Origin: Sediminicola arcticus
Lineage (GTDB): Bacteria > Bacteroidota > Bacteroidia > Flavobacteriales > Flavobacteriaceae
Assembly: GCF_040566695.1 (NCBI RefSeq)
Contig: NZ_JBEXAE010000002.1
Location: 434,001-498,000, forward strand
Direction: 5' to 3'
DNA: 64,000 nt
A program made the translations under genes and the position numbers. The notes beneath the pieces were generated by a model, which was not told the origin of the DNA, ran no database searches, and was given only the letters and a program-made list of their open reading frames with translations. This document shows positions 1 to 8,658 of the stretch, one piece after another. How positions within the stretch are numbered: position 1 is the stretch's first letter; every line of letters starts with the position of its first letter.

Positions 1-380
1 ACCACAAAGACAAAAATGGTAGAAACTAGAGAAAAGGAAATAACCGTTAAGAATTTTGATAGTACAAACTCTTTTTTAGAGAGCCCGTCGATAAGGTTTT
101 GTTTGATTGTTTTGTTGCTATATTCATTCGCCATCATCGACACTATGACTATAGCTAGGAATAATTTAAAGATGGCGGTGATATAAGTGTTGAAATGCCA
201 GATATATGGAAAATTGAAGATTCCCTGTTCTGCCAGATGAAACTTAACCGGACCAATATCAAATTTTACTGCTGCTATTAACGCAATGGAGGTAAGAAGT
301 ATAAAATAGGAAATGATCAGAGCCTTACTGGCTCTATTGTTCCACAGTTTAATAAATTCTATTTCTAACAATCTTTTCAT
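1..380 (-). CDS. ABC-2 type transporter permease, N-terminal part (runs off the left edge)
   Basis: Reading leftward from the ATG at 378-380, the frame stays open to the window edge, giving about 126 residues. It starts MKRLLEIEFIKLWNNRASK, a cytoplasmic N-terminus, followed by a first membrane helix (ALIISYFILLTSIALIAA), an extracytoplasmic stretch, a second helix, and the loop NEYSNKTIKQNLIDGLSK before the next helix. This loop is typical of ABC-2 permeases, where it couples to the ATPase. It starts 46 bases downstream of the ATPase gene on the same strand, so the two likely form one exporter. Substrate cannot be told. Confidence 0.85.
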   Translation of the reverse strand, partial: MKRLLEIEFIKLWNNRASKALIISYFILLTSIALIAAVKFDIGPVKFHLAEQGIFNFPYIWHFNTYITAIFKLFLAIVIVSMMANEYSNKTIKQNLIDGLSKKEFVLSKFLTVISFSLVSTIFVFV

Positions 381-426
381 AATCAAGTCAGTTGATTTAA
401 TGCAAATGGTAGTTGGTGTTTTTTCT

Positions 427-1344
427 TTACTTGGTATTGGCTAACGCTGGTGTGTTTTTTGTTAAGGCTAAAAACTGTTCCTCAAGGCTTTCTTTTCTTT
501 TTACCATATGGGACAGCACAATACCTTTTTTGAAAAGTTGTTTGTTCAGTTCTTCGGGAGCAAGATCTTCAGATAGAAATGCAGTGATTAAGCCATTTTC
601 TTCTTTAATAGCGTTAAAATGGGAATCTAGTCTTAAATAATCATTCAAGGCTTTTAAGTCAGTTGTTTTAAGCTCAAAAAAGCCATGACTTCCCAACATA
701 CCGTCCACAGGTCCTGAATATAGCTTTTCTCCCTTTCTTAGGATGACAACATGGCTGCAAACCTTTTCAACTTCATCTAACAAATGTGACGCTAATAGGA
801 TGGTGGTTCCTTGAGAAGCTATTTCTTTGATGATTTGTCTTATTTGATGTATCCCTTGGGGGTCTAAACCATTCGTAGGTTCATCCAATATTAATATTTC
901 TGGATCATTCAAAAGGGCCGAAGCAATCGCTAAGCGTTGTTTCATACCTAAGGAATAGGTTTGGAACTTGCTGTTTTTTCGATCTAAGAGACCTACCATT
1001 TCAAGTTTTTCCTCTATTTTATCCGTGCTGACATTTTTTATTCTACACACCAGCTTTAGGTTTTGAGCTGCCGTCATGTACGGATAAAAATTTGGACGCT
1101 CTATGATTGCCCCAACCTTCTTTAGGGCGTCATGTGTGGAAACACCTCCGTTGAACCATTCAAAAGAACCGCTGGATTTATTAACAACGTTTAATACAAT
1201 TCCCAAGGTTGTTGATTTTCCGCTTCCATTGGGGCCTAAAATTCCGTAAACATTTCCTTTTTCAATGGTAAATGATAGGTCGTTTACAGCGGTGAGATGT
1301 CCAAATTTTTTTGTCAAATGGCTTACAGAGAGTATGGTTTCCAA
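427..1344 (-). CDS. ABC transporter ATP-binding protein
   Basis: Single nucleotide-binding domain of an ABC exporter, 305 residues. Visible motifs are Walker A GPNGSGKST (about 37-45), signature SLGMKQR (131-137), Walker B LILDEP (151-156) followed by the D-loop NGLDP, and the switch His in LLASHLLDE (about 187). The C-terminal 90 residues form the regulatory tail found in NatA/BcrA-like drug or lantibiotic exporters. The start appears to be TTG (complement of 1342-1344), because no in-frame ATG lies before the conserved N-terminus ETILSVSHLTKKFG. The permease gene follows on the same strand. Confidence 0.9.
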   Translation of the reverse strand: METILSVSHLTKKFGHLTAVNDLSFTIEKGNVYGILGPNGSGKSTTLGIVLNVVNKSSGSFEWFNGGVSTHDALKKVGAIIERPNFYPYMTAAQNLKLVCRIKNVSTDKIEEKLEMVGLLDRKNSKFQTYSLGMKQRLAIASALLNDPEILILDEPTNGLDPQGIHQIRQIIKEIASQGTTILLASHLLDEVEKVCSHVVILRKGEKLYSGPVDGMLGSHGFFELKTTDLKALNDYLRLDSHFNAIKEENGLITAFLSEDLAPEELNKQLFKKGIVLSHMVKRKESLEEQFLALTKNTPALANTK

Positions 1345-1436
1345 AATCGGTTTGGTTTTTGCATTGTTTATAGTAACTTGACGAAGAAATCCCTAATTTG
1401 TTACAATAAAACATCCCTAAAAATTATAAGCCTAGT

Positions 1437-2516
1437 ATGTCGGAACGATTAATGTCAAAGAAGAAGCCAGCTTTTCCCATATGTGATAAGTTAGATGCCT
1501 ATTTACATCACTATAGTAGAAAAATAGAAATCCCTATTTTTTACGACGATCTATTGCGCTTCAATGGATCTGTTGTGGTTTATGATAAAAACGAGGTGGA
1601 TACTTTGTGGATTAGGGTTTACTACTCGGAGTACGAACGTCAAGAAATAGATTTAAGTTTAAAAAAAGTCTATTCCATTCTGCATTCAGATGGGAATGAG
1701 AATATTATGCAATATTTAAATGTGGACGGGGTCGACTATTGTACGTTTGGGAATTCTAAGCCATTTCGTATAAAAATTAGGAATATACTAAATGATAATT
1801 TCACGTATTTCTACATAAAGAAAACGGATGCCTCTAGAGTTTATGGCTTGGAATTAGAGCATATGCTATCCCCTTATAATCTCAATTTTTTAGTGTATAA
1901 GGATACGTTGATAGAAGAACATATAGCTGGGATTCCAGGAGATGTATTTATCAAGGAAATGTTGCCAAATTGTACAGAATCCGAGAAGGCTCAATTGGCG
2001 AAGGAATTTGTGAAATTCAATGAAAGATGCATGATTCGTCTGCTTGGAGATATGCGTTCTTACAATTATGTGATCGTGCCTACCCATGATTTTGATCACG
2101 TGGTTTATAAGATTAGGGCAATAGACTTTGATCAGCAGTGTTTTGAAGGAAAACTGAAAGTTTATCGTCCACAATTTTTTAAAGAAAATTTTGAGATGGT
2201 AGAAATGGTGCGTAAGAAATTACAGAATCACTCTATAGATCAATATAAAATAGAGGAACGCTCCATTGTGGCAAAAAGGATACTTAGTTCTGGGAAAAGA
2301 ATTAAAAAACTGGTGGCCATCTGCAAGACGGATAAGATTTCCAACCCGGAAAATGTAAAGATGTTGCGTGAACAAATCTATGAAATCACGTATGATCCAA
2401 AGTTAAAATCATGCAGAACCATGGGGCAGGTGCTGAGTAATGCATTGGAATTTGTCAAAAGAAATTATGAAGATGTAAGTATGAAACAGATATTGGAAAA
2501 CAGAATACGAGTGTAG
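1437..2516 (+). CDS. Uncharacterised protein with protein-kinase-like (APH-type) motifs
   Basis: 359 residues; I do not recognise a named family. No signal peptide or membrane helix, so probably cytoplasmic. Residues 204-210 read GDMRSYN and 229-233 read IDFDQ. The D-x4-N spacing (D205, N210), followed about 20 residues later by a D-F-D strand end, is the arrangement of the catalytic and metal-binding loops of aminoglycoside-phosphotransferase-like kinases. The segment EEHIAGIPG (160-168) could be the hinge region. This fold reading is inference. A second possible start is the Met at residue 6. The gene ends 31 bases before a strong terminator shared with the opposing gene. Confidence 0.7.
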   Translation: MSERLMSKKKPAFPICDKLDAYLHHYSRKIEIPIFYDDLLRFNGSVVVYDKNEVDTLWIRVYYSEYERQEIDLSLKKVYSILHSDGNENIMQYLNVDGVDYCTFGNSKPFRIKIRNILNDNFTYFYIKKTDASRVYGLELEHMLSPYNLNFLVYKDTLIEEHIAGIPGDVFIKEMLPNCTESEKAQLAKEFVKFNERCMIRLLGDMRSYNYVIVPTHDFDHVVYKIRAIDFDQQCFEGKLKVYRPQFFKENFEMVEMVRKKLQNHSIDQYKIEERSIVAKRILSSGKRIKKLVAICKTDKISNPENVKMLREQIYEITYDPKLKSCRTMGQVLSNALEFVKRNYEDVSMKQILENRIRV

Positions 2517-2547
2517 AAATTCTGAATTAAATAAAGTTTGCATAAAT

Positions 2548-2586
2548 AACAGAAAGGGTGCCTACTAAGTAGGCACCCTTTCTGTT
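2548..2586. terminator. Bidirectional intrinsic terminator
   Basis: A perfect 19-bp inverted repeat (2548-2566 and 2568-2586) with a one-base centre lies between the convergent genes ending at 2516 and 2614. The stem core is AGGGTGCCTACT. Runs of T are weak on both sides, but placement and stem strength support termination in both directions. Confidence 0.8.
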
Positions 2587-2613
2587 ATTTAAAATATACC
2601 TAGATAAAATCTC

Positions 2614-3672
2614 CTAACTTTTTTGTTCTTTATTGAAATAAACCAAATAGTAGTACATCTGTCGTTCTTCATCCCAACCTTTTTCAACAAATTTCTCAGC
2701 CGACTCAGGGTTGATAAAATCTAATTTTATTTGGATATTGGTATCTAGATTGATTACATTTTTAATTTTCCTTCTCGCATCTGAAACGGCCTTATTTGCA
2801 ATATCAAAATTAGATACATCTTCTATACTGTATTTAGGTCCTTTCTCTACTTTATAGTTTTTGAACTCTGGTATAAGATCTGGGTTACCCATTACTTCAT
2901 TCAAGAAATTAGTTTCTTCAAAAGCATCATTTTTTGCAAAATGGTTTACTGCTCTATTCATAAACAGAACCTCTTGTTGTTTGTCCTCGGCTGGTAACAC
3001 AACATCCTTGGCGAAATTCTGACAAAATTTTAAATAGTTTTTAGTCTTAAAATTATCATCGGACAAGGGCTCTACACCCAAGAAGTTTTCTAGCCAATAT
3101 TTAGTGTCATACCTATTGCTGTCTACTGAGAGAATTTTAAAGCCTTCCTCTTTTTCTGTATTGAAAATAAGACATCCTTTGTCTAACTTGTTGATGTTGA
3201 TTCCTTGTTGTATGATAATATCTAAATTGTTCCCCTTTTCTTCAAATTGAAGGAAATCGTTTTTCAGCTCACTTTTAAAAACCCCAATGGCATGTACCTT
3301 TTTATTATCTAAAAGTAAATCGGTCAGGTAGGCAATATAAATTTCTCCGCTCTTTATATGTGGGTGATTTGATTGTTCAAACAGATAGGTGGCAATCTTT
3401 TTAGAATTGGCATGTGCACAGCTAGGATCATTAAAAACTTCGGAAATAATTTTATAAATTTCATTGAATTCCAAATCCACCTCATCCCTGAACTTAAAAT
3501 AGTTTTCTTCTTTTTCCCTAAAAGGCTTAAAGAAATATTCCTTTAAAAGACCTGTAGTTTCATCATTCAGGGCAAAAGGTTCTGATGACAAAAAAACCCC
3601 TTCTCCTTTGTTCTTATTTCCAACACGGTGCAAGGAGATGCTCTCAATTTGGGTAGCGTATAGATTAATCAT
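2614..3672 (-). CDS. Nucleoid-associated protein, NdpA/YejK family
   Basis: 352 residues, full length for the 37-kDa nucleoid-associated protein family. Recognised from the N-terminal pattern MINLYATQIESISLHRVGNKNKGEG, the central ANSKKIATYLFEQSNHPHIKSG stretch (only part quoted as motif) and the FCQNFAKDVV segment typical of NdpA homologues. No signal peptide, as expected for a DNA-binding cytoplasmic protein. In Gammaproteobacteria the family binds nucleoid DNA; in Bacteroidota its role is little studied. Monocistronic by appearance: convergent with the kinase-like gene and separated by about 95 bases from the next gene upstream. Confidence 0.8.
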   Translation of the reverse strand: MINLYATQIESISLHRVGNKNKGEGVFLSSEPFALNDETTGLLKEYFFKPFREKEENYFKFRDEVDLEFNEIYKIISEVFNDPSCAHANSKKIATYLFEQSNHPHIKSGEIYIAYLTDLLLDNKKVHAIGVFKSELKNDFLQFEEKGNNLDIIIQQGININKLDKGCLIFNTEKEEGFKILSVDSNRYDTKYWLENFLGVEPLSDDNFKTKNYLKFCQNFAKDVVLPAEDKQQEVLFMNRAVNHFAKNDAFEETNFLNEVMGNPDLIPEFKNYKVEKGPKYSIEDVSNFDIANKAVSDARRKIKNVINLDTNIQIKLDFINPESAEKFVEKGWDEERQMYYYLVYFNKEQKS

Positions 3673-3767
3673 ATGTTGTCTATATAGAAGTAGTTTATTC
3701 CTCTAATTAAGGAAAGGTATGTATTAAGTCAGTGATTGTATTTATTATTTTGGAAAAGGATTAAAAC

Positions 3768-4262
3768 TTAGTTCCAATTTTCATCAAAATCCAAATCTTC
3801 ATAATTGTCTAGGGTGTCATCAAAATCGAACATTGGATCAGATTCAAAATTCTTCTCTGGAGGGGAATCAGGTAATTCACCAAAACTGAACAACACATTT
3901 GGATAGGCCCTACCATCTTCTTTTTCTACGATATCGGCCAATTCAACAAAAAAGGTCCACATGCTTAAAAAGTCATAGACATAAATTAGTTTAGGCGTGT
4001 TTTCTGTAAGTAGATTCTCTATCTGTGTTTCTTGCATGGAACGCAATTCAGAACCATCGTCTCCCATATCAGAAAGTGCAATTTCCTCTTCTTGGTTCCA
4101 TTCATCATCGCAGGTGTAAAAGGAGGCCATTTCACTACCCAAAAACCCAAAGGATTGGGTTATGGTATTGTGAAATTCTTCAAGTGTTCTATTTCCTTCT
4201 ATTTCGATATCCCTAAAGACATCATCTTCCGCATCTAGAATTACTCGTATCTTATAAATCAT
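3768..4262 (-). CDS. Plasmid pRiA4b ORF-3-like family protein
   Basis: 164 residues from the ATG at 4260-4262. The start MIYKIRVILDAEDDVFRDIEI, then the TLEEFHNTITQSFGF helix and YTCDDEW, match the pRiA4b ORF-3/IS1096 TnpR-like domain that is often chromosomal in Flavobacteriia. The C-terminus is strongly acidic (DFDDTLDNYEDLDFDENWN). An in-frame codon further upstream (4280) would lie too close to the predicted -7 element TAACTTTG at 4285-4292, which supports the start chosen. Function unknown; no plasmid or transposon genes surround it, so the family name should not be read as evidence of mobility. Confidence 0.75.
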   Translation of the reverse strand: MIYKIRVILDAEDDVFRDIEIEGNRTLEEFHNTITQSFGFLGSEMASFYTCDDEWNQEEEIALSDMGDDGSELRSMQETQIENLLTENTPKLIYVYDFLSMWTFFVELADIVEKEDGRAYPNVLFSFGELPDSPPEKNFESDPMFDFDDTLDNYEDLDFDENWN

Positions 4263-4284
4263 TATAATAGCTTTTAACAAAGGG

Positions 4285-4292
4285 CAAAGTTA
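4285..4292 (-). promoter_or_regulatory. Putative -7 promoter element for the pRiA4b-like gene
   Basis: TAACTTTG on the minus strand fits the Bacteroidota TAnnTTTG consensus, 22 bases upstream of the ATG. It overlaps the stop codon of the upstream heme A synthase gene. No clear -33 TTTG was found. Confidence 0.45.
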
Positions 4293-5324
4293 CAAAGTTT
4301 TCAACGTTTTACCTGCTTTTGTTGCTTCCAAAACCAAATAGAATTGTACCCCGGACAAAAGGGCAGCTAACATTAAGTGGATGGGTTGACTTCCAAAAGG
4401 GAAATCTACATATACCATGAGGATCCCAGAAAAAACCTCTAATAATATGAGAGCCATGACCCAAGTGATTTTTGGATATCCGAGTTTTAAGTTAAATACG
4501 CGATAGATTATAAACGCATTAAGAAGAACCACCAAGATAGAAAATGACCGGTGTATATAAAATATAAGAGTGGGATCCTGAAGCCACAAATCCTTGGCAG
4601 ACTCGCCAAAAACATCTATTTGTTCATCCACAAATTGTCTTACCTGTGTTCCCATAATAATTTGTACCATCGTAATGCCTAATGCTAACGCCAAAAGTTT
4701 TGTCAAGGTCTTATTAGCCTTATTATTGTTTATTTTGGTTCCTGAAATATGAATAAGATAGAGTAGTGCTGCCACAATAACTAATGCCATTACCATATGA
4801 ATCGTAATTTTTGATGGTAGCAATACAGAATATACAACTGTGGCTCCAAGCCAGGCCTGAAATCCCATTCCAAATACAACAAGCCATGATAAAATTGGGA
4901 CTAATTTGTTTTTTTTCCAATGGCTAAAAGAAATTGCGGCCAGGACTAGTGTCGCTAATCCGGCCAAAGCACCCAAAAGTCTGTTGATGAATTCTATCCA
5001 AGTATGTAAGGGGTTAAAAATGGCATAATCGTGTTTTGTGTATGTCTCCCAATTATTTTCAGTGTACCTATTTGGCGTTTTAAAATCGTCTTTTGCTACC
5101 TTTAAATTTTCGTTCACAATAATGACCTGACCTTTTTTGAAAACCTTATAGGGTTGCCATTGAAGATCTATACTATTTGTTGGAGGAATGTAATATCCAA
5201 AACATTTTGGCCAATCTGGACAACCCATTCCACTACCCGTCATGCGTACAACTGTACCGGCTATGATGACCAAATAAACCAAGGCCAAGGCTATTTTTGC
5301 TATTTTTCTAAAATACTTGTGCAT
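4290..5324 (-). CDS. ctaA: Heme A synthase, COX15/CtaA family
   Basis: Integral membrane protein, 344 residues, converting heme O to heme A for cytochrome c oxidase. The first helix is followed by VRMTGSGMGCPDWPKCFG (about 26-43), diagnostic of the family. Candidate heme-ligand histidines are in NPLHTWIEF, ITIHMVMAL, FYIHRSFS and QPIHLMLA, spaced over about eight predicted helices. The long periplasmic loop after helix one (residues 45-105) is usual for Bacteroidota members. No other oxidase gene is adjacent. It has its own predicted promoter box. Confidence 0.9.
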   Translation of the reverse strand: MHKYFRKIAKIALALVYLVIIAGTVVRMTGSGMGCPDWPKCFGYYIPPTNSIDLQWQPYKVFKKGQVIIVNENLKVAKDDFKTPNRYTENNWETYTKHDYAIFNPLHTWIEFINRLLGALAGLATLVLAAISFSHWKKNKLVPILSWLVVFGMGFQAWLGATVVYSVLLPSKITIHMVMALVIVAALLYLIHISGTKINNNKANKTLTKLLALALGITMVQIIMGTQVRQFVDEQIDVFGESAKDLWLQDPTLIFYIHRSFSILVVLLNAFIIYRVFNLKLGYPKITWVMALILLEVFSGILMVYVDFPFGSQPIHLMLAALLSGVQFYLVLEATKAGKTLKTL

Positions 5325-5343
5325 AGTAACAATTAAGAATGTA

Positions 5344-5351
5344 CAAAATTA
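5344..5351 (-). promoter_or_regulatory. Putative -7 promoter element of ctaA
   Basis: TAATTTTG on the minus strand, 19 bases upstream of the ATG of the heme A synthase gene, matching TAnnTTTG. Confidence 0.5.
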
Positions 5352-5445
5352 CTATAGTTTTGTTTGTTGTTTAATATTATTATGTTATTATTCAACAAAA
5401 ATTTCAATAAAGAAAACAAGAAAGACTTACTGTAGGGTTATTGTA

Positions 5446-6870
5446 TTACCCATTCTTTAGGCCCATCTTCTTGCCTTTTTGAATCATAAATAGTTTAGCA
5501 GCCTCATATTCATTTGGGATTTCTCCTTCTAGGATGGCTTCCTTAATGGCATCTTTAATGGTTCCAATTTCTTTCGAAGGTTTGAGTCCAAAAGTTTCCA
5601 TAATTTCCTCTCCACTTACCGGGGGTTGAAAATTTCGTACGTGGTCTCGTTCTTCAACTTCTACTATTTTTTGACGTACAATTTTAAAATTATTCTTATA
5701 CTGTTTTTGTTTCTTAGGATTTTTGGTTGTGATATCGGCTTCACATAGGGTCATAAGATCCTCAACATGATCACCGGCATCAAAAACAAGGCGGCGTACG
5801 GCTGAATCGGTTACAAAGTCTTCTGAAAGCACAATAGGTCTAGAACTCATTAGAACCATTTTTTGAACAAATTTCATTTTATCGTTCAAAGGAAGACGTA
5901 ACCTTTTGAATAATTTATAGGTCATTTTAGATCCGACAAACTCGTGCCCGTGAAAGGTCCACCCAACTTTTTTATCGAATTTTTTTGTTGGTGCCTTTCC
6001 AATATCATGTAATAGCGCAGCCCATCGTAACCAAACATTATCGGTATGCTTGGAAATATTGTCCACAACCTCTAGGGTATGCCAAAAGTTATCTTTGTGG
6101 CGCTGGCCCTCAATTTCTTCAATCCCTTGAAGGGCAGTTAATTCGGGTAGGATATATTCCATTAACCCTGTCTTGTGCAAGAGACCAAGTCCTAATGAAG
6201 GGGTTGAGCTCGAAAGAATTTTGTTGAGTTCGTCAACAATACGCTCTTTTGAAATAATCAGAATACGCTCTTTGTTTTCCTCAATGGCATTTAAGGATTC
6301 TGGATAGATCGTAAATTTTAGCTGAGAGGCAAATCTGATAGCACGCATCATACGAAGAGGATCATCGGAATAGGTGATATCGGGATCAAGAGGGGTACGT
6401 ATCAACTTGTTTTCCAAATCTAAAACACCTTCAAACGGGTCTAATAAAGTACCGTAATCATCCTCATTTAAGGAAATAGCCAAGGCATTTATAGTAAAAT
6501 CTCGTCTTTTTTGATCGTCTTCTAGAGTTCCATCCTCTACAACAGGTTTTCTACTGTCGTGATGATAACTTTCCTTTCTGGCACCTACAAACTCTAATTC
6601 AATGCCATTATTTTTTATCATTGCCGTCCCAAAATTTTTGAAAACGGTAATCTCTGGTTTTCCAGACAATTTACTTGCTACTTTTTTTGCCAGCTCTATG
6701 CCACTTCCAACTGCAACGATATCTATGTCTTTGGGAGTTCCTCGTTGTAGAAGATAGTCCCTCACATATCCTCCAATGACATAACATTTGATGTCTAATT
6801 CTTTGGCAGCTTCAGCTAAAACGTTAAATATGGGGTCTTGTAATGCTTTTCTGTGGTTCTGATGCGTCAT
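5446..6870 (-). CDS. CCA tRNA nucleotidyltransferase with HD domain
   Basis: 474 residues. The nucleotidyltransferase head shows GGYVRD (33-38) and the metal-binding DIDIV (48-52), followed by the neck motifs DDPLRMMRAIRFASQL. An HD phosphohydrolase domain follows, with LLHDIGKAPTKKF near residue 288. It adds or repairs the 3' CCA of tRNAs; a poly(A) polymerase role cannot be excluded by motifs alone. It begins one base after the stop of the tsaC gene, so the two tRNA-maturation genes are surely cotranscribed. Confidence 0.9.
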   Translation of the reverse strand: MTHQNHRKALQDPIFNVLAEAAKELDIKCYVIGGYVRDYLLQRGTPKDIDIVAVGSGIELAKKVASKLSGKPEITVFKNFGTAMIKNNGIELEFVGARKESYHHDSRKPVVEDGTLEDDQKRRDFTINALAISLNEDDYGTLLDPFEGVLDLENKLIRTPLDPDITYSDDPLRMMRAIRFASQLKFTIYPESLNAIEENKERILIISKERIVDELNKILSSSTPSLGLGLLHKTGLMEYILPELTALQGIEEIEGQRHKDNFWHTLEVVDNISKHTDNVWLRWAALLHDIGKAPTKKFDKKVGWTFHGHEFVGSKMTYKLFKRLRLPLNDKMKFVQKMVLMSSRPIVLSEDFVTDSAVRRLVFDAGDHVEDLMTLCEADITTKNPKKQKQYKNNFKIVRQKIVEVEERDHVRNFQPPVSGEEIMETFGLKPSKEIGTIKDAIKEAILEGEIPNEYEAAKLFMIQKGKKMGLKNG

Positions 6871-6871
6871 T

Positions 6872-7462
6872 TTATTCTCGGATCACTTTTACAATTCCAT
6901 CATTGCCGAGTTTAATTATGGATGAGGGAGTGCTTTTCTCTTTATCGCGGACCAAATTTACTACATAGTCAACACCTTTTAAAATCTCAGGGCTTATTTC
7001 TTTGAAACTTGTAGGGATGGGTTCGCCTGCAAGATTTGCAGAGGTAGAAACTAATGGTTTTTTTAATTTTTGAATAAGGTATTGGCAGAACTTGTCCGAT
7101 GCTACGCGAATGGCTAAGGTATCATCTTCGGCAACGAGGTTTTTTGCCACTCCTTTAGGATGGTCATACACGATGGTGGTGGGCTTGGTAGCTAAATCTA
7201 TGATATCATAAGCAACATCGGGTACTTTTTGAATGTGTTGCTCTAGCATAAAGTCATTGGATACCAAACAGATCATCGTTTTGGTATTAGCTCTTTTCTT
7301 TAAAGCATATATTTTTGAGACCGCCTCGGCATTGGTGGCATCGCAACCAATGCCCCAAATGGTATCAGTTGGGTAAACGATTATGCCACCATTGGCAAGT
7401 ACTTCTAAACATTTATTTAATTCATCTCCGAAATTTTCAGAAGGAGTTGTTTTTGTAGCCAT
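6872..7462 (-). CDS. tsaC: L-threonylcarbamoyladenylate synthase (Sua5/YciO/YrdC family)
   Basis: 196 residues, single YrdC domain without the Sua5 C-terminal extension. The motif VYPTDTIWGIGCDA (about 29-42) and KKRANTKTMICLV mark the threonine/ATP pocket, and LVSTSANLAGEPIP the C-terminal core. The enzyme makes threonylcarbamoyl-AMP from threonine, bicarbonate and ATP for the t6A37 modification of ANN-decoding tRNAs. One base separates it from the CCA-adding enzyme downstream. Confidence 0.9.
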   Translation of the reverse strand: MATKTTPSENFGDELNKCLEVLANGGIIVYPTDTIWGIGCDATNAEAVSKIYALKKRANTKTMICLVSNDFMLEQHIQKVPDVAYDIIDLATKPTTIVYDHPKGVAKNLVAEDDTLAIRVASDKFCQYLIQKLKKPLVSTSANLAGEPIPTSFKEISPEILKGVDYVVNLVRDKEKSTPSSIIKLGNDGIVKVIRE

Positions 7463-7491
7463 TATTTTTGGGATTGTTTTTTTTGAGTTAA

Positions 7492-8562
7492 TTAGTTAAT
7501 ATGTTTTAAATAGTTATCTTTTTGAAAGGTATAGTCCCACTTAGGGTTTTTATAAATACTTTTTTTCAAAAGTCTATCTTCTAATAAATCGTTTATAATT
7601 TTTTCTAGGTCCGCCTTATCATTATAGAAAATGGAGTTTTCTTCTAAGTCGCTTATAACTTTAAATTTAATATGGCTTAAGAGAGGCTTTCTATATGAAA
7701 ATGCCAGATTATAGGCGCCGGTGATTTTATATTTGAGATAACTATCAGTTTTTATATCTACTGGAGACATAATATAATCTGAATTAGCGATGAAAGAATG
7801 AAATTTTTCATTTTCTATGAACGAATCAAATAGTATAAAATTTTCCTTCAATTTTAATTCTTCTATTCTTGTGAAAAATTGAATGACTTCTTCTTTTGTT
7901 TTGTTTGCCTTTCCCAGAATAATGAACTTGACCCGGCCATCGTTTATGTTTTGTGCTACATCAATTAGCAAATCATAATCTCTTCTTTTGTAATCAAGTT
8001 CACCTGGAATACAAATCCAGAGGTCCTCCTTACAAGCTTTTAATTTTTGAATTTCATGAGTTGGAAAAAATATTGGATAATAGCTTTCAAAGGAAATAGT
8101 TTGATCTTTAGTTGGTATTACATCCAAAAGAAAATCATTAATCACAAAATACTTTTTAATATTTTGGCTGATTAGTTTTTGTGAAAAACTATGATTTAAT
8201 TTTTTTAGATTGTGAATGGTTCCATAACATTTCACACCCTTTTTAGAGAGTAGGTAAGTTAATAGAATGATTTCTTTTCTGGAACTAGCCGTATTAAAAA
8301 TCACTTTCTTGAAATTTTCCCTTACCAAAAATTTGTATAGCTTAGCAAACTGTTGAATGTTCTTTAAAAATGAATTGGATGAATCAAAATTATAGATTTC
8401 CAAATGATCTATAAGCAATTCGTATGATGAGATCTGATTGCGTAGTTTTGGATGAATGACTAGTGTGATGCAATAATCCGCATCCTTTAAAAATTTCACC
8501 TGGCTGTAAATGCATTCCTCATGTGAGGTAGTCAATTCAATTAAGGCAATGTTCTTGGACAT
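7492..8562 (-). CDS. Glycosyltransferase-like protein (GT-B type)
   Basis: 356 residues from the ATG at 8560-8562. An in-frame TTG 69 bases further upstream overlaps a predicted -7 box (8620-8627), so I prefer the internal ATG, which gives MSKNIALIELTTSHEECIYS. The protein has a Rossmann-like N-terminal half and a C-terminal half with LWICIPGELDYKRRDYD and VKFIILGKANK, the typical second-domain entry of GT4-like enzymes. The usual E-x7-E signature is not clear, so donor and acceptor are unknown. It sits beside two GT2 genes, suggesting surface glycan or LPS core synthesis. Confidence 0.6.
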   Translation of the reverse strand: MSKNIALIELTTSHEECIYSQVKFLKDADYCITLVIHPKLRNQISSYELLIDHLEIYNFDSSNSFLKNIQQFAKLYKFLVRENFKKVIFNTASSRKEIILLTYLLSKKGVKCYGTIHNLKKLNHSFSQKLISQNIKKYFVINDFLLDVIPTKDQTISFESYYPIFFPTHEIQKLKACKEDLWICIPGELDYKRRDYDLLIDVAQNINDGRVKFIILGKANKTKEEVIQFFTRIEELKLKENFILFDSFIENEKFHSFIANSDYIMSPVDIKTDSYLKYKITGAYNLAFSYRKPLLSHIKFKVISDLEENSIFYNDKADLEKIINDLLEDRLLKKSIYKNPKWDYTFQKDNYLKHIN

Positions 8563-8619
8563 TGAAAAGTAGTTATTTGTCGTTATTTTATGCTTATTTT
8601 GATAGGCATTACCATGTTC

Positions 8620-8627
8620 CAAAGTTA
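8620..8627 (-). promoter_or_regulatory. Putative -7 promoter element of the GT-B type gene
   Basis: TAACTTTG on the minus strand, about 57 bases upstream of the preferred ATG at 8562. It argues against the longer reading frame starting at 8631. Confidence 0.4.
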
Positions 8628-8658
8628 TCAAAATTAAGTAGTATTAATACCATTTTTA

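Noticed and set aside
3768..4262. pRiA4b ORF-3-like gene as a sign of a plasmid or transposon
   Set aside because: The family is widespread on chromosomes and no mobility gene, inverted repeat or target duplication was seen nearby.
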